A DNA stretch of 64,000 nt from Aeromonas aquatica. Lineage in GTDB: Bacteria; Pseudomonadota; Gammaproteobacteria; Enterobacterales; Aeromonadaceae. The DNA lies in contig NZ_JRGL01000012.1 in NCBI RefSeq assembly GCF_000764655.1, positions 62,001-126,000 on the forward strand, read 5' to 3'. Position 1 is the first letter of the stretch. Every line of letters starts with the position of its first letter. The position numbers and the translations under genes are program-made. Positions 55,245 through 63,626 of the stretch are shown here, piece by piece. The notes below the pieces were generated by a model. It was not told the origin of the DNA. It saw nothing but the letters and a program-made list of their open reading frames with translations, and did not search any database.

Positions 55245-56243
55245 GTGGCAACGATCAAAGATGTGTCTCAGCTGGCGAATGTGTCCATTTCGACGGTGTC
55301 GCGAGTCATCAACAACACGGCGCAGGTCGCCCCCGAGAAGCGCGAGGCTGTTCTCGCGGCCATGAAAGAGCTGAGTTTCCGTCCCAACAGCTTTGCCCAG
55401 GCCCTGGTGAGCAAACGTTCCAACTGCATCGGCGTACTGGTAGGGGATCTCTGCGGTGGCCCCTTCTTCGCCCAGATGATGCGCGGCATCGAGAGCATGG
55501 TCGACAAGGCGAACAAGTTCACCATAGTGGTGTCCGGCAACCACGATGCGACCCGTGAGCGGCACGCCATTCAGGCGCTGTTGCAGCGCCAGTGTGACGC
55601 CCTGATCCTGCACAGCAAGGCGCTGCCGGATGCCGAGCTGATCGAGCTGGCGACGGGCTCCACTCCCATCGTCTTCATCAACCGCCAGGTGCCGGGTTGC
55701 GAGGATCGCTGCGTCTGGCTGGACAACCAGGCGGGCATCACCACCGCCTGTCAGCACTTGCTGGATGCGGGGCATCGCAAGATTGCCTTCGTCACCTCGG
55801 ATGACGAGGCGTTCGTCGATGGTCAACAGCGGATGGCGGGCTACAGGGTTGCCCTGCAGCGAGCCGGCATCGAGCTGGATCAGTCCCTGATCGGTCGCGC
55901 CTATGCCGATGAGAAAGGTGGCTATGTGGCCATGAGTGAATTGCTGGAGCGCGGTGTTGAGTTCAGCGCCGTGCTGGGCTTCAACGATGCCATGGTGGCG
56001 GGGGCCATCTCCTGTCTGCTGGAGCGCGGCTACAAGATCCCCCAGCAGGTGTCGGTGGTCGGCTTCGATGACATTCCCTACGCCCGCTACATCTACCCCA
56101 AGCTCACCACCGTGCGCTACCCCATCGAAGAGATGGGCGAGCGGGCCGCTGAACTGGCCTTGCGGCTGCTGGATCACAAGCCGGTCGACGGCCTGGCACT
56201 CAAGTTCGAGGCAGAACTGGTGCCCCGCGAATCCGTCGCCTGA
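55245..56243 (+). CDS. LacI/GalR family transcriptional regulator
   Basis: The 332-residue regulator has an N-terminal helix-turn-helix (MATIKDVSQLANVSISTVSRVIN) and a periplasmic-binding-protein-like ligand domain. It is clearly closest in pattern to GalR/GalS, for example VGFDDIPYARYIYPKLTTVRYPIEEMG near residue 270. The start is the GTG at 55245, preceded by AAGGAA. The inducer is unknown, and no sugar catabolic genes lie next to it. A perfect GalR-type palindrome lies 44 bases behind the gene. Confidence 0.88.
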   Translation: MATIKDVSQLANVSISTVSRVINNTAQVAPEKREAVLAAMKELSFRPNSFAQALVSKRSNCIGVLVGDLCGGPFFAQMMRGIESMVDKANKFTIVVSGNHDATRERHAIQALLQRQCDALILHSKALPDAELIELATGSTPIVFINRQVPGCEDRCVWLDNQAGITTACQHLLDAGHRKIAFVTSDDEAFVDGQQRMAGYRVALQRAGIELDQSLIGRAYADEKGGYVAMSELLERGVEFSAVLGFNDAMVAGAISCLLERGYKIPQQVSVVGFDDIPYARYIYPKLTTVRYPIEEMGERAAELALRLLDHKPVDGLALKFEAELVPRESVA

Positions 56244-56251
56244 ACAAGAAA

Positions 56252-56273
56252 TTGGCCCTGAACGGGCCAATTT
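56252..56273 (+). terminator. Terminator after the GalR-like gene
   Basis: TTGGCCC-TGAAC-GGGCCAA is followed by TTTATT. Confidence 0.75.
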
Positions 56274-56286
56274 ATTCGTAAAACAT

Positions 56287-56300
56287 TGAAAGCGCTTTCA
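56287..56300. promoter_or_regulatory. LacI/GalR-type operator
   Basis: TGAAAGCGCTTTCA is a perfect 14-base palindrome with the central CG typical of LacI-family operators. It lies between the GalR-like gene and a candidate RNA. Which regulator binds it is not known; the adjacent one is the first candidate. Confidence 0.65.
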
Positions 56301-56361
56301 GAAATCCTTTTCAACTGTGATCCGCTTCAAAGCTTTTTGACCGCGCTGCCACTAGGATAGG

Positions 56362-56473
56362 CCCACGAATTAGGAGCGTGCGCTCCCGATTTTCCCGCTG
56401 TGGGAGGTAACTGGTTAATCCAGCTATTTCCTTCGTTACTTTCGACGGTCATCATGGATGGCCGTTTTTTTTT
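56362..56473 (+). ncRNA. Candidate small RNA or leader with strong terminator
   Basis: A -10-like TAGGAT at 56353-56358 precedes a segment with CCCAC (56362-56366) able to pair with GTGGG (56400-56404) around an inner GGAGCG/CGCTCC hairpin, then CTGG/CCAG near 56411-56423, then the hairpin at 56445-56465 followed by nine T residues. This could be a free-standing small RNA of about 110 bases or an attenuator for the next gene, whose ATG is at 56489. I do not recognise it as a known RNA family. Confidence 0.45.
56445..56473 (+). terminator. Rho-independent terminator before the YeeZ-like gene
   Basis: ACGGTCATC-ATG-GATGGCCGT (one G-T pair) is followed by nine T residues. Confidence 0.88.
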
Positions 56474-56488
56474 GCCAGGATTTTACCG

Positions 56489-57301
56489 ATGACAGTCGAG
56501 AGTGAGTATCAGACGGGAATAGTGGGGGCTGGCTGGCTGGGATTGCCGCTGGCGAAGGCGCTGCAGGTGCAGGGTCAATCGGTCGCGGTGACGGTCAGCT
56601 CGAGCGAGAAGGCCGCGCGCCTGGTGGCCGAAGGGATGCCGGCCTGGCCGCTGCAACTGTCGGCCCAGCTGGACGCCTTGCCGTTTCACTGCCGCGAGCT
56701 GGTTGTCTGCGTGCCGCCGAGCAAGACGGAAGATTACCCGGCCGCGGTGGCGCGCCTGTGCCAGCTGGCCAGGACGGCGGGCACGCAGCGGGTGCTGTTC
56801 ATCAGTGCCACCTCGGTGTGGGCACCGGGGCAGGGGGAGGACGAAGCCCCTCAACCTGCTCATGCTCGCGGGATGCGAATGCTGGCCGCCGAGCAGGGGG
56901 TGCTGGGCGCAGGTTTTGAGTGCGCCATGGTGCTGCGTCCCGCCGGTCTCTATGGCCCGGATCGCCATCCCGGCCGTTTCCTCGCGGGCAAGACGCTGGC
57001 GGGGGGCGCTCAAGCGGTGAACCTGGTGCACCTGGACGACGTGGTGGCCGCCTGTCTGCTGATGCTGGCACAAGGGCAGGATGGGGACGCCTATAACCTG
57101 AGTGCCCCTGTGCACCCCAGGCGCGAGCAGCTCTATCCGTTTGCCTCGCGCCTGCTCGGGTTGGCGCCGCCGATCTTCACCGAGCCGAGCGGCGACTTTG
57201 CCCCCATCGAGGGGCAACGCATCTGCCAGCGGCTCGGCTTCGTCTACCGCTGGCCGGATCCGGCCCACTGGTTTGCCGAACAGGCAGCACAATCAGATTG
57301 A
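56489..57301 (+). CDS. YeeZ-like NAD(P)-dependent epimerase/reductase family protein
   Basis: The 270-residue product has an N-terminal dinucleotide-binding motif GIVGAGWLGLPLA (about residues 10-22) and an extended-SDR body, including ISATSVWAP and LRPAGLYGPDRHP. The classical YxxxK is not obvious, as in YeeZ. Substrate unknown. The start ATG at 56489 lies 16 bases behind a terminator, with AGGA as ribosome site, so upstream attenuation is possible. Confidence 0.75.
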   Translation: MTVESEYQTGIVGAGWLGLPLAKALQVQGQSVAVTVSSSEKAARLVAEGMPAWPLQLSAQLDALPFHCRELVVCVPPSKTEDYPAAVARLCQLARTAGTQRVLFISATSVWAPGQGEDEAPQPAHARGMRMLAAEQGVLGAGFECAMVLRPAGLYGPDRHPGRFLAGKTLAGGAQAVNLVHLDDVVAACLLMLAQGQDGDAYNLSAPVHPRREQLYPFASRLLGLAPPIFTEPSGDFAPIEGQRICQRLGFVYRWPDPAHWFAEQAAQSD

Positions 57302-57507
57302 AAAAAGATGGGGCTCAATATTATCTGCTGCACTCCATCCAAGAGCTTGGCGGGTAATTGCGATTTGCCAAGGTCGGGATCGCCCCCTATCATGCCGCCA
57401 CCCATATCCTGAGTACGGTCATGCGGCGCTCTATACCCGGCCTGCCTCGATGGGACGCCGGGTTCTCGCCGTCATACCGCCATTCATACCAGTCATAGAG
57501 AGTCGTA

Positions 57508-57906
57508 ATGATGGTCGATACCAAGCGTCACCCCGATGGGGAACTGCTGCTGAGAACCCTGGCAATGCCAGCCGATACCAACCCCAATGGTGATATCTTC
57601 GGGGGCTGGATCATGTCCCAGATGGATATAGGTGGGGGCATCATGGCCAAGGAGCTGGCAAAGGGGCGCATCTGTACCGTGTCGGTCGAAGGCATGACCT
57701 TTCACAGTCCGGTCAAGGTGGGGGATGTGGTGTGCTGCTATGGCCGCTGTCTGAAGGTGGGGCGCAGCTCCATGCGCCTCAAGCTGGAGGTCTGGGTCAA
57801 GCCGGTGCTGCGGGAGAATGAAGCCCAGCGCTACTGCGTGACCGAGGGGGTATTCACTTACGTCGCCATCGACGATCAGGGTAAATCCCGCCCCGTCCCG
57901 GTCTGA
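57508..57906 (+). CDS. yciA: Acyl-CoA thioesterase YciA
   Basis: The 132-residue hotdog-fold thioesterase hydrolyses a broad range of acyl-CoAs. Family features include GELLLRTLAMPADTNPNGDIFGGWIMSQMDIGGG near the N-terminus (catalytic Asp in NGDIFGGW) and GMTFHSPVKVGDVVCCY. Two consecutive ATGs occur at 57508 and 57511. The 206 bases upstream hold no gene I can support. Confidence 0.93.
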   Translation: MMVDTKRHPDGELLLRTLAMPADTNPNGDIFGGWIMSQMDIGGGIMAKELAKGRICTVSVEGMTFHSPVKVGDVVCCYGRCLKVGRSSMRLKLEVWVKPVLRENEAQRYCVTEGVFTYVAIDDQGKSRPVPV

Positions 57907-57912
57907 TCCTGC

Positions 57913-58137
57913 TCAGATAATCCGGGCGCTGATGATGGATATTTCCTGCTCAAGCCCGGTTTTTTGCCGTATCATGCGCTCCAGCATCTCTTCCGAGCCA
58001 ACGCAGTGCTGGGCGTCAAACAGGCAGAGATCGCACTGGGGATCCCGCCTGATCTGGTAAACGGTGGAGAGCTCCACTTGATGACAAGTTCCTTGTTGAT
58101 CATAAAATGTCACGCGGTACTGGTGCTGTCTCGCCAT
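57913..58137 (-). CDS. Small uncharacterised protein
   Basis: The product would be about 74 residues from the ATG at 58137, which has GAGGGAT upstream. It contains four Cys residues (CHQVEL, CDLCLF and HCVGS) and a basic, beta-like N-terminal half. I do not recognise it. It is convergent with yciA and divergent from yafD. In-frame upstream starts at 58152 (ATG) and 58203 (GTG) are possible. Confidence 0.5.
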   Translation of the reverse strand: MARQHQYRVTFYDQQGTCHQVELSTVYQIRRDPQCDLCLFDAQHCVGSEEMLERMIRQKTGLEQEISIISARII

Positions 58138-58248
58138 TGCGGGATCCCTCATGGATGAGTCGGGCCGGACACGAATAATGAGACTAGTCGGCGACCATGA
58201 CACTTGTGTTGGTCATGGCCGATTGCAGAGGCAGGTGATTGTTAGCCA

Positions 58249-59094
58249 ATGAAAAATAGTTATCGGATTCTGGGGACTTCCCTGCTGACGCTGGGACTGG
58301 TCGGTTGTTTCGAGGTGCCTGATCAGGATCATCTGGTCACGGCGGCGGGCATAGTGCCCGGCGTCAACTGCCAGCAACCGCCGCTGGTGGCGCTGGCGTC
58401 CACCGCCTTGCCCCGCGAGTTCGGCATCACCGTCTGGAATCTCTACAAGGGTCAGCGCAAGAACTGGCGCGAAGGGCTGGACGAGTACGCCAAGTCCAAG
58501 GATCTGGTGTTGCTGCAGGAGTCGGTCACCCGGCCCGAGATGCTGGACTGGCTCAAGACCGGTGACTTCCAGTGGCAGCAGTTGCAAGCCTTTACCCAGG
58601 GGGGTGTCTCCTTCGGTGTCATGACGGTGGCCAAGACGCCACAGGCCTTCGTCTGCGGCGTGCGCTCCCCCGAGCCACTGCTGCGTATTCCCAAGTCCGG
58701 CTTGGTGAGCCTGTACCCCTTGCAGGGCGATCCTGACGGTGTGCTGGTGGTGAACCTGCATGCGGTCAATTTCGAGTTGGGCATGGCGACCTTCCGCGAG
58801 CAGATCAACGATCTGACCGCACTGATCCATCGTCATCAGGGCCCGGTCATTCTGGCGGGGGATTTCAACACCTGGAGCGACAAGCGGGAATTCTGGTTGA
58901 ACAAGCTGGTGGGGGAGCTCGGCCTGCAGGAAGCCATCCCGGTGCCGGATCTGCGCCGTACCGCCTTTGGCCGCCCGCTGGATCACCTCTACTACCGCAA
59001 CCTGGATCTGGTGGAAGTGAGTTCGCCTGCCACCGATGCCTCGGATCACAACCCCATCATGGCGCGCTTCGCGGCTCAGGCCATCACGCCCTGA
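58249..59094 (+). CDS. yafD: Endonuclease/exonuclease/phosphatase family protein YafD, lipoprotein-like
   Basis: The 281-residue product has the EEP fold signatures VWNLYKGQ, LLQESVT, VVNLHAVNF, AGDFNTWS and SDHNPI, and closely recalls E. coli YafD, which is also next to the mltD-gloB region. Unlike the E. coli sequence as I remember it, it begins with a short signal peptide ending in LVGC (Cys20), so it may be a lipoprotein acting outside the cytoplasm. The substrate is unknown. It shares a terminator with mltD. Confidence 0.85.
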   Translation: MKNSYRILGTSLLTLGLVGCFEVPDQDHLVTAAGIVPGVNCQQPPLVALASTALPREFGITVWNLYKGQRKNWREGLDEYAKSKDLVLLQESVTRPEMLDWLKTGDFQWQQLQAFTQGGVSFGVMTVAKTPQAFVCGVRSPEPLLRIPKSGLVSLYPLQGDPDGVLVVNLHAVNFELGMATFREQINDLTALIHRHQGPVILAGDFNTWSDKREFWLNKLVGELGLQEAIPVPDLRRTAFGRPLDHLYYRNLDLVEVSSPATDASDHNPIMARFAAQAITP

Positions 59095-59112
59095 TCGGGC
59101 CGGATGGCAGAC

Positions 59113-59147
59113 AAAAAAATACCCCGCACCAGGCGGGGTATTTTTTT
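59113..59147. terminator. Bidirectional terminator between yafD and mltD
   Basis: AAAAAAATACCCCGC-ACCA-GGCGGGGTATTTTTTT is nearly perfect and T-flanked on both strands. Confidence 0.92.
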
Positions 59148-59162
59148 ATCGGGTCTCAGCCA

Positions 59163-60704
59163 TCAGCTGTTGTTTTTCACGAACAGGGTCAGTTCCTGAC
59201 CCGGCTTGAGGTTGTCACGCTTGCCGAGCTGATTCCAGCGCATCACGTCGTTGACGGCGACCTGGAAGCGGGCGGCGATGGAGGAGAGGGAGTCTCCGCG
59301 ACGGACCTGATAGACCATGGACTTGTTGCTGCCCTTGCCCTGCTTGGGCCAGACCACCAGTTTCATGCCCGGCTTCAGGGCCGACTTGGCATTCAATCCG
59401 TTCCACTTGGCCAGATCGGTGTGTGCCACACCGTGCGCCTGGCTGATGCTCCACAGGTTGTCACCGGAGCGCACCTGGTAGCTCACCTTGTTGCCACTGC
59501 GGCTGGCCAGCTGCTGCGGCTTGCTCTGGGCGACCTGGCTCGACGTGCCGCCGTTGGGGATCACCAGGCTCTGGCCACGGCGCAGGTTGGTGCCACGCAG
59601 GTTGTTGGCGAGCTTGAGCTGCTGCACGCTCACCCCGTGGTTCTGGGCGATGCGGGAGAGGGTATCGCCGCTGGTGACCTGATAGGAGCGCACGCCACGG
59701 GTGCGTTCACGCTTGGGCAGGTCGGCCAGCGCCAGCTCCAGGGTGTCGGCATATTCGACAGGCACCAGCAGGTTGTAAGGCCCCTGCGGCGACGTCGTGC
59801 CACGCTTGAGCGCGGGATTGAGTGCCTTGAGCTGGGAGGCTGACACCCCCGCCAACTGGGCGGCCACGTTCAGATCGATCTGACCACCGGTGTTGATGGT
59901 CCGCAGCTGCGGCTTGTTGGCCAGCACAGGCAGGGGGACATTGTACTTGTCCGCGTTGCGGATCATGTCCGCCATGGCCAGGATCTTGGGCACATACATC
60001 CGGGTCTCGCGGGGCAAGTCCAGGGACCAGTAGTCGGTCGGTCGACCGGCCTTCTGGTTGCGGATGATGGCGTTGCGCACCCGGCCTTCACCGGCGTTGT
60101 AGGCGGCCAGCGTCTGCAACCAGTCACCGTCGAAGAAGCGGTTCAAGTATTCCAGATAATCCAGCGCCGCATTGGTGGACGCAATCACATCGCGACGGCC
60201 GTCATACCAGTTGTCGTGGCGCAGGCCGAAGTTTCTGCCGGTGGCAGGCACAAATTGCCAAAGACCGACCGCATTGCTGCGGGAGCGGGCATTGGGATCG
60301 AAGGTGCTCTCGATCATGGGGATGGTAATAAGCTCCATTGGCAGCTCACGCCGTTCGATTTCCTCTACCATCAGATACAGGTAGGGCTCAGCCCGGCTGG
60401 CAATGGTCGCCATATGCTTATCATTACGCAGTAACCAATCACGCTGTTGGCGGACCCGGGCATTATCATGCGAGTCCAGCTGCATATCATCGCTGATACG
60501 CACCCACAGGTTATCGGTGTCATCCATCTCTTCTAACTGCTCGTCGCCGAACAGCATTCTGGAAGAGTGTTTCTTGTACGTTTTCTTGCTGACTTGGGGG
60601 GATTTGATCGGCTCGATTGCCGTTACCGCCCGGTCATCCTGATGGCTCAGGTTTTGACAGCCGCTGAGAAACAGCGCTGCCAATAAGGCCGTTCGTAGCT
60701 TCAT
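59163..60704 (-). CDS. mltD: Membrane-bound lytic murein transglycosylase D
   Basis: The 513-residue lipoprotein has a signal peptide with lipobox ALFLSGC (Cys16), a transglycosylase domain (catalytic Glu in PMIESTFDPNARSRSNAVGLWQFVPATG near residue 125-150) and three C-terminal LysM peptidoglycan-binding repeats (beginning YQVTSGDTL, YQVRSGDNL and YQVRRGDSL). E. coli MltD has two LysM repeats as I recall, so a third would be an addition. It has its own strong promoter upstream. Confidence 0.94.
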   Translation of the reverse strand: MKLRTALLAALFLSGCQNLSHQDDRAVTAIEPIKSPQVSKKTYKKHSSRMLFGDEQLEEMDDTDNLWVRISDDMQLDSHDNARVRQQRDWLLRNDKHMATIASRAEPYLYLMVEEIERRELPMELITIPMIESTFDPNARSRSNAVGLWQFVPATGRNFGLRHDNWYDGRRDVIASTNAALDYLEYLNRFFDGDWLQTLAAYNAGEGRVRNAIIRNQKAGRPTDYWSLDLPRETRMYVPKILAMADMIRNADKYNVPLPVLANKPQLRTINTGGQIDLNVAAQLAGVSASQLKALNPALKRGTTSPQGPYNLLVPVEYADTLELALADLPKRERTRGVRSYQVTSGDTLSRIAQNHGVSVQQLKLANNLRGTNLRRGQSLVIPNGGTSSQVAQSKPQQLASRSGNKVSYQVRSGDNLWSISQAHGVAHTDLAKWNGLNAKSALKPGMKLVVWPKQGKGSNKSMVYQVRRGDSLSSIAARFQVAVNDVMRWNQLGKRDNLKPGQELTLFVKNNS

Positions 60705-60737
60705 CTCGCTCAGGTCATCTATTGAAAAACAGCTCGC

Positions 60738-60766
60738 ATCATAAGGGGCAATGGCCCCCTGATCAA
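60738..60766 (-). promoter_or_regulatory. Predicted sigma-70 promoter of mltD
   Basis: On the minus strand TTGATC and TATGAT are separated by 17 bases. The spacer contains a small inverted repeat (GGGGGCC/GCCCC). Confidence 0.7.
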
Positions 60767-60773
60767 GGTTTGT

Positions 60774-61538
60774 TCAAAAAACGTCCTTCCAGCCCCGCAG
60801 CACGGCGAAGGTATCCTCTGGATTTTCCAAGCATTTAAGGGCGTATTTCTCAGCAGAAAATCTCACGGAATCCTGCTCGCAGCGTATGAAAACGTTGAAA
60901 TGCCGTTCATCCCCCAGCCGAGAAGGGAGGCTCGGCAGACCCTGTTGGCGCAACTTGCTGATCACCCCGATCCGCTGCTGGATCGCCAGGTTGTCGGGTT
61001 CGACCGCGTGGGCGAAACGCAGGTTGGAGAGGGTGTACTCATGAGCACAATAGAGGAGGGTGTCATCGGGCAGGGCCGCGAGCCGTTGCAGTGAATCGTG
61101 CATCTGGGCCGGGGTGCCTTCGAACAGACGGCCGCAGCCGGCGGAGAAGAGGGTATCGCCGCAAAACAGCATACCCTGACCGTGGTAGGCGATGTGACCC
61201 AGGGTGTGGCCGGGCACATGGATGACGTCCAGGCTCAGGCCATGCCAGTTGATCTGATCGCCATCTTCCAGCCACTGGCCGTGATGGTCCGGCATGGGAT
61301 CCAGTTTCGGGCCATAGAGGCGGGCATGGGGGAAGTGGTGAAGCAGCTCGAGCACGCCGCCCACATGATCGCGATGGTGGTGGGTCAACAAGATGGCGTC
61401 GAGCTCTAGCCCCAGGGCCTCGAGCCGTTCCAGCACGGGCGCCGCCTCGCCCGGATCGACAACCAGGCAGTGATTCTCGTGTCGGATCAACCAGATGTAA
61501 TTGTCACTGAAGGCTGGAACTGTGATGACGGTATACAT
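60774..61538 (-). CDS. gloB: Hydroxyacylglutathione hydrolase (glyoxalase II)
   Basis: The 254-residue metallo-beta-lactamase-fold enzyme hydrolyses S-lactoylglutathione to lactate and glutathione, the second step of methylglyoxal detoxification. The metal motif is THHHRDHVGG near residue 52-61, with further ligands in VPGHTLGH and FCGDTLFS. Start ATG at 61538 (MYTVITVPAFSDNYIWLI). Divergent from yafS, as in E. coli. Confidence 0.96.
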   Translation of the reverse strand: MYTVITVPAFSDNYIWLIRHENHCLVVDPGEAAPVLERLEALGLELDAILLTHHHRDHVGGVLELLHHFPHARLYGPKLDPMPDHHGQWLEDGDQINWHGLSLDVIHVPGHTLGHIAYHGQGMLFCGDTLFSAGCGRLFEGTPAQMHDSLQRLAALPDDTLLYCAHEYTLSNLRFAHAVEPDNLAIQQRIGVISKLRQQGLPSLPSRLGDERHFNVFIRCEQDSVRFSAEKYALKCLENPEDTFAVLRGWKDVF

Positions 61539-61589
61539 GAGTCGGTTTCTCTTTGTGTTCTCTTTATGGGAGGGATCTTATATAACAGA

Positions 61590-62342
61590 ATGGCGTTTGA
61601 ACCCCGGATTGGTCCCATTATGCAGCTGGCACGTACCGAACAACAGATCGAGATCCCGACCAGCTGGTCAGCGCTGCCCATGGGGGATTGGGTGGCGGCC
61701 GAAATCCAGGAACGGCTCGATAACTGGTGCCCGCACCTGTTTGGTTATCATCTGCTGAAAATTGGCGCCCTGAGTGCCGAGCTCTCCTGCGGGAACTCCT
61801 CCATCCGTCATCAGATTGGCATTGCCCCCGACGGCAGACCGCTGGATATCAAGGGCGATCCCCTGGCCTTGCCAGTACGATCCGGCAGCGTGGATGCCTG
61901 TCTGCTCGCCCATTGCCTCGATTTTTCACCGGATCCCCATCAGGTGCTGCGCGAGGCTGAGCGGGTGTTGACCGAGGATGGCTGGCTCATCGTCAGCGGC
62001 TATAACCCCGCCAGTCTGGTGGGGCTTGGCCATTACCTGCCGATGATGCGCCAGCGTCTGCCCTGGTCGGCGCGCATGTTCACCCCGCTGCGGGTGACCG
62101 ACTGGCTGCAGTTGCTGGGGTGCGAGGTGATGTTTGACGAGCGCTTCGGCTTCTCTTTTATGGGCAAGCAGAGCCGGATCGGCTGGTGGCGAGAGAGTCT
62201 TGGGCAGGACTATTGCCGGCCCCTGGCCTCGGTCTATGTAATAGCCGCCCGCAAGCGGCGCTTTCCCATCACGCCGGTGCGCCGTCGCTGGCGTCTGCCC
62301 GAGTCGATAGCGGCGCCGGGCATGGCGCGTCAGGGCTGGTAG
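61590..62342 (+). CDS. yafS: YafS-like SAM-dependent methyltransferase
   Basis: The product is about 250 residues from ATG 61590; an in-frame ATG at 61620 is a close alternative. The methyltransferase core is visible as LALPVRSGSVDACLLAHCLDFSPDPHQVLREAERVLTEDGWLIVSGYNP near residues 90-140; the first SAM loop is degenerate. The place between gloB and rnhA supports the YafS call. The substrate is not known. Confidence 0.82.
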   Translation: MAFEPRIGPIMQLARTEQQIEIPTSWSALPMGDWVAAEIQERLDNWCPHLFGYHLLKIGALSAELSCGNSSIRHQIGIAPDGRPLDIKGDPLALPVRSGSVDACLLAHCLDFSPDPHQVLREAERVLTEDGWLIVSGYNPASLVGLGHYLPMMRQRLPWSARMFTPLRVTDWLQLLGCEVMFDERFGFSFMGKQSRIGWWRESLGQDYCRPLASVYVIAARKRRFPITPVRRRWRLPESIAAPGMARQGW

Positions 62343-62373
62343 CAGGCGTTAATAGCCGGGCGGCACCAGAGCC

Positions 62374-62838
62374 TCAGGGTTGATAGCCCGTGTCTTCGGC
62401 GAGTTGTTTGCCGCTGGCGGCATCGCGTGCCAGTACATCGCAGCGTTCGTTCTCCGGGTGGCCAGAGTGCCCCTTGACCCAGAGCCACTCTATCTGATGG
62501 CGGCTCGCCTCCGCATCCAGTGCCTGCCAGAGATCCACGTTCTTGACCGGTTGGCGGTTTGACGTCATCCAGCCTTTCTTCTTCCAGCCGATGATCCACT
62601 GGGTGATCCCCTGGCGCACATACTGGCTGTCGGTGGTGAGGCGAACCAGGCAGGGCTCGTTCAGGGTACGCAGTCCCATGATGGCGGCCATCAGCTCCAT
62701 CCGGTTGTTGGTGGTCAGCCGATAGCCTCCCGCCAATTCCTTGCGATGTTTGCCATAGACCATGACGGCGCCATAGCCACCGGGGCCCGGATTGCCGAGA
62801 CAGGAACCATCCGTATATAAATCAATCTGTTTTTGCAT
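62374..62838 (-). CDS. rnhA: Ribonuclease HI
   Basis: The 154-residue enzyme removes RNA from RNA-DNA hybrids. Catalytic Asp10 ([11 protein letters not shown]), Glu48 (RMELMA) and Asp70 (TTDSQYV) are in place, followed by the basic protrusion IIGWKKKGW and the C-terminal [12 protein letters not shown]. Divergent from dnaQ, with only 53 bases between start codons, as in E. coli. Confidence 0.96.
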   Translation of the reverse strand: MQKQIDLYTDGSCLGNPGPGGYGAVMVYGKHRKELAGGYRLTTNNRMELMAAIMGLRTLNEPCLVRLTTDSQYVRQGITQWIIGWKKKGWMTSNRQPVKNVDLWQALDAEASRHQIEWLWVKGHSGHPENERCDVLARDAASGKQLAEDTGYQP

Positions 62839-62891
62839 GGTGCTTGAGGGTAAACTAGCGAGTAAAACCGAAGTTTGACATAGATTGGATC

Positions 62892-63626
62892 ATGAACACA
62901 CCCCAACTGAATCGCCAGATCATTCTGGATACTGAAACCACAGGTATGAACACGGCAGGCGGTCCCGTCTACCTCGGGCACCGCATCATCGAGATCGGCT
63001 GTGTGGAGGTGATCAACCGCAAACTGACCGGCAACCATTTCCATGTCTATATCAAGCCGGATCGACTGGTGGACCCCGAGGCCATCGCGGTGCACGGTAT
63101 CACCGATGCCTTCCTGGTCGACAAGCCCGCCTTTAGCCAGATAGCGGACGACTTCATCGAGTTCATCCGCGGCGCCGAGCTCATCGCCCACAACGCGCCC
63201 TTCGACGTGGGCTTCATGGACTACGAGTTCAGCAAGCTTGGCCTGAGCTTCAAGACGGCGGATATCTGCGGCATCACCGATACCCTGGCGATGGCGCGGG
63301 ATCTCTTCCCCGGCAAGCGTAACAACCTGGACGTGCTCTGCGATCGCTACGGCATCGACAACTCTCACCGCACCCTGCATGGGGCCTTGCTCGATGCGGA
63401 GATCCTGGCCGACGTCTATCTGCTGATGACGGGTGGCCAGACCAAGCTTAATCTGGCCAGCGAGAGCAGTGAAAACGACAGCAACCAGGACACCGGGATC
63501 CGCCGGCTGGAGAGCAACCGCCCGCCGCTCAAGGTGATCCGAGCCAGTGACGAGGTGGTGGCGACTCACGAGGGACGGCTCGATCTGGTGCAGAAGAAGG
63601 GAGGCGCCTGCCTGTGGCGGCAATGA
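62892..63626 (+). CDS. dnaQ: DNA polymerase III epsilon subunit (proofreading exonuclease)
   Basis: The 244-residue 3'-5' exonuclease corrects replication errors and joins the polymerase core. The DEDDh motifs are present: ILDTETTG (Asp13, Glu15), AHNAPFDVGFM and the HRTLHGALLDAEILADVY block. The flexible linker and C-terminal alpha-binding tail follow (TKLNLASES onwards). Its stop overlaps the next gene's ATG (ATGA), so the two may be coupled. Confidence 0.96.
   Translation: MNTPQLNRQIILDTETTGMNTAGGPVYLGHRIIEIGCVEVINRKLTGNHFHVYIKPDRLVDPEAIAVHGITDAFLVDKPAFSQIADDFIEFIRGAELIAHNAPFDVGFMDYEFSKLGLSFKTADICGITDTLAMARDLFPGKRNNLDVLCDRYGIDNSHRTLHGALLDAEILADVYLLMTGGQTKLNLASESSENDSNQDTGIRRLESNRPPLKVIRASDEVVATHEGRLDLVQKKGGACLWRQ

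Noticed and set aside
62875-62880. TTGACA as dnaQ promoter -35
   Set aside because: It is only about 11 bases before the dnaQ start codon, too close for a -35 of this gene.
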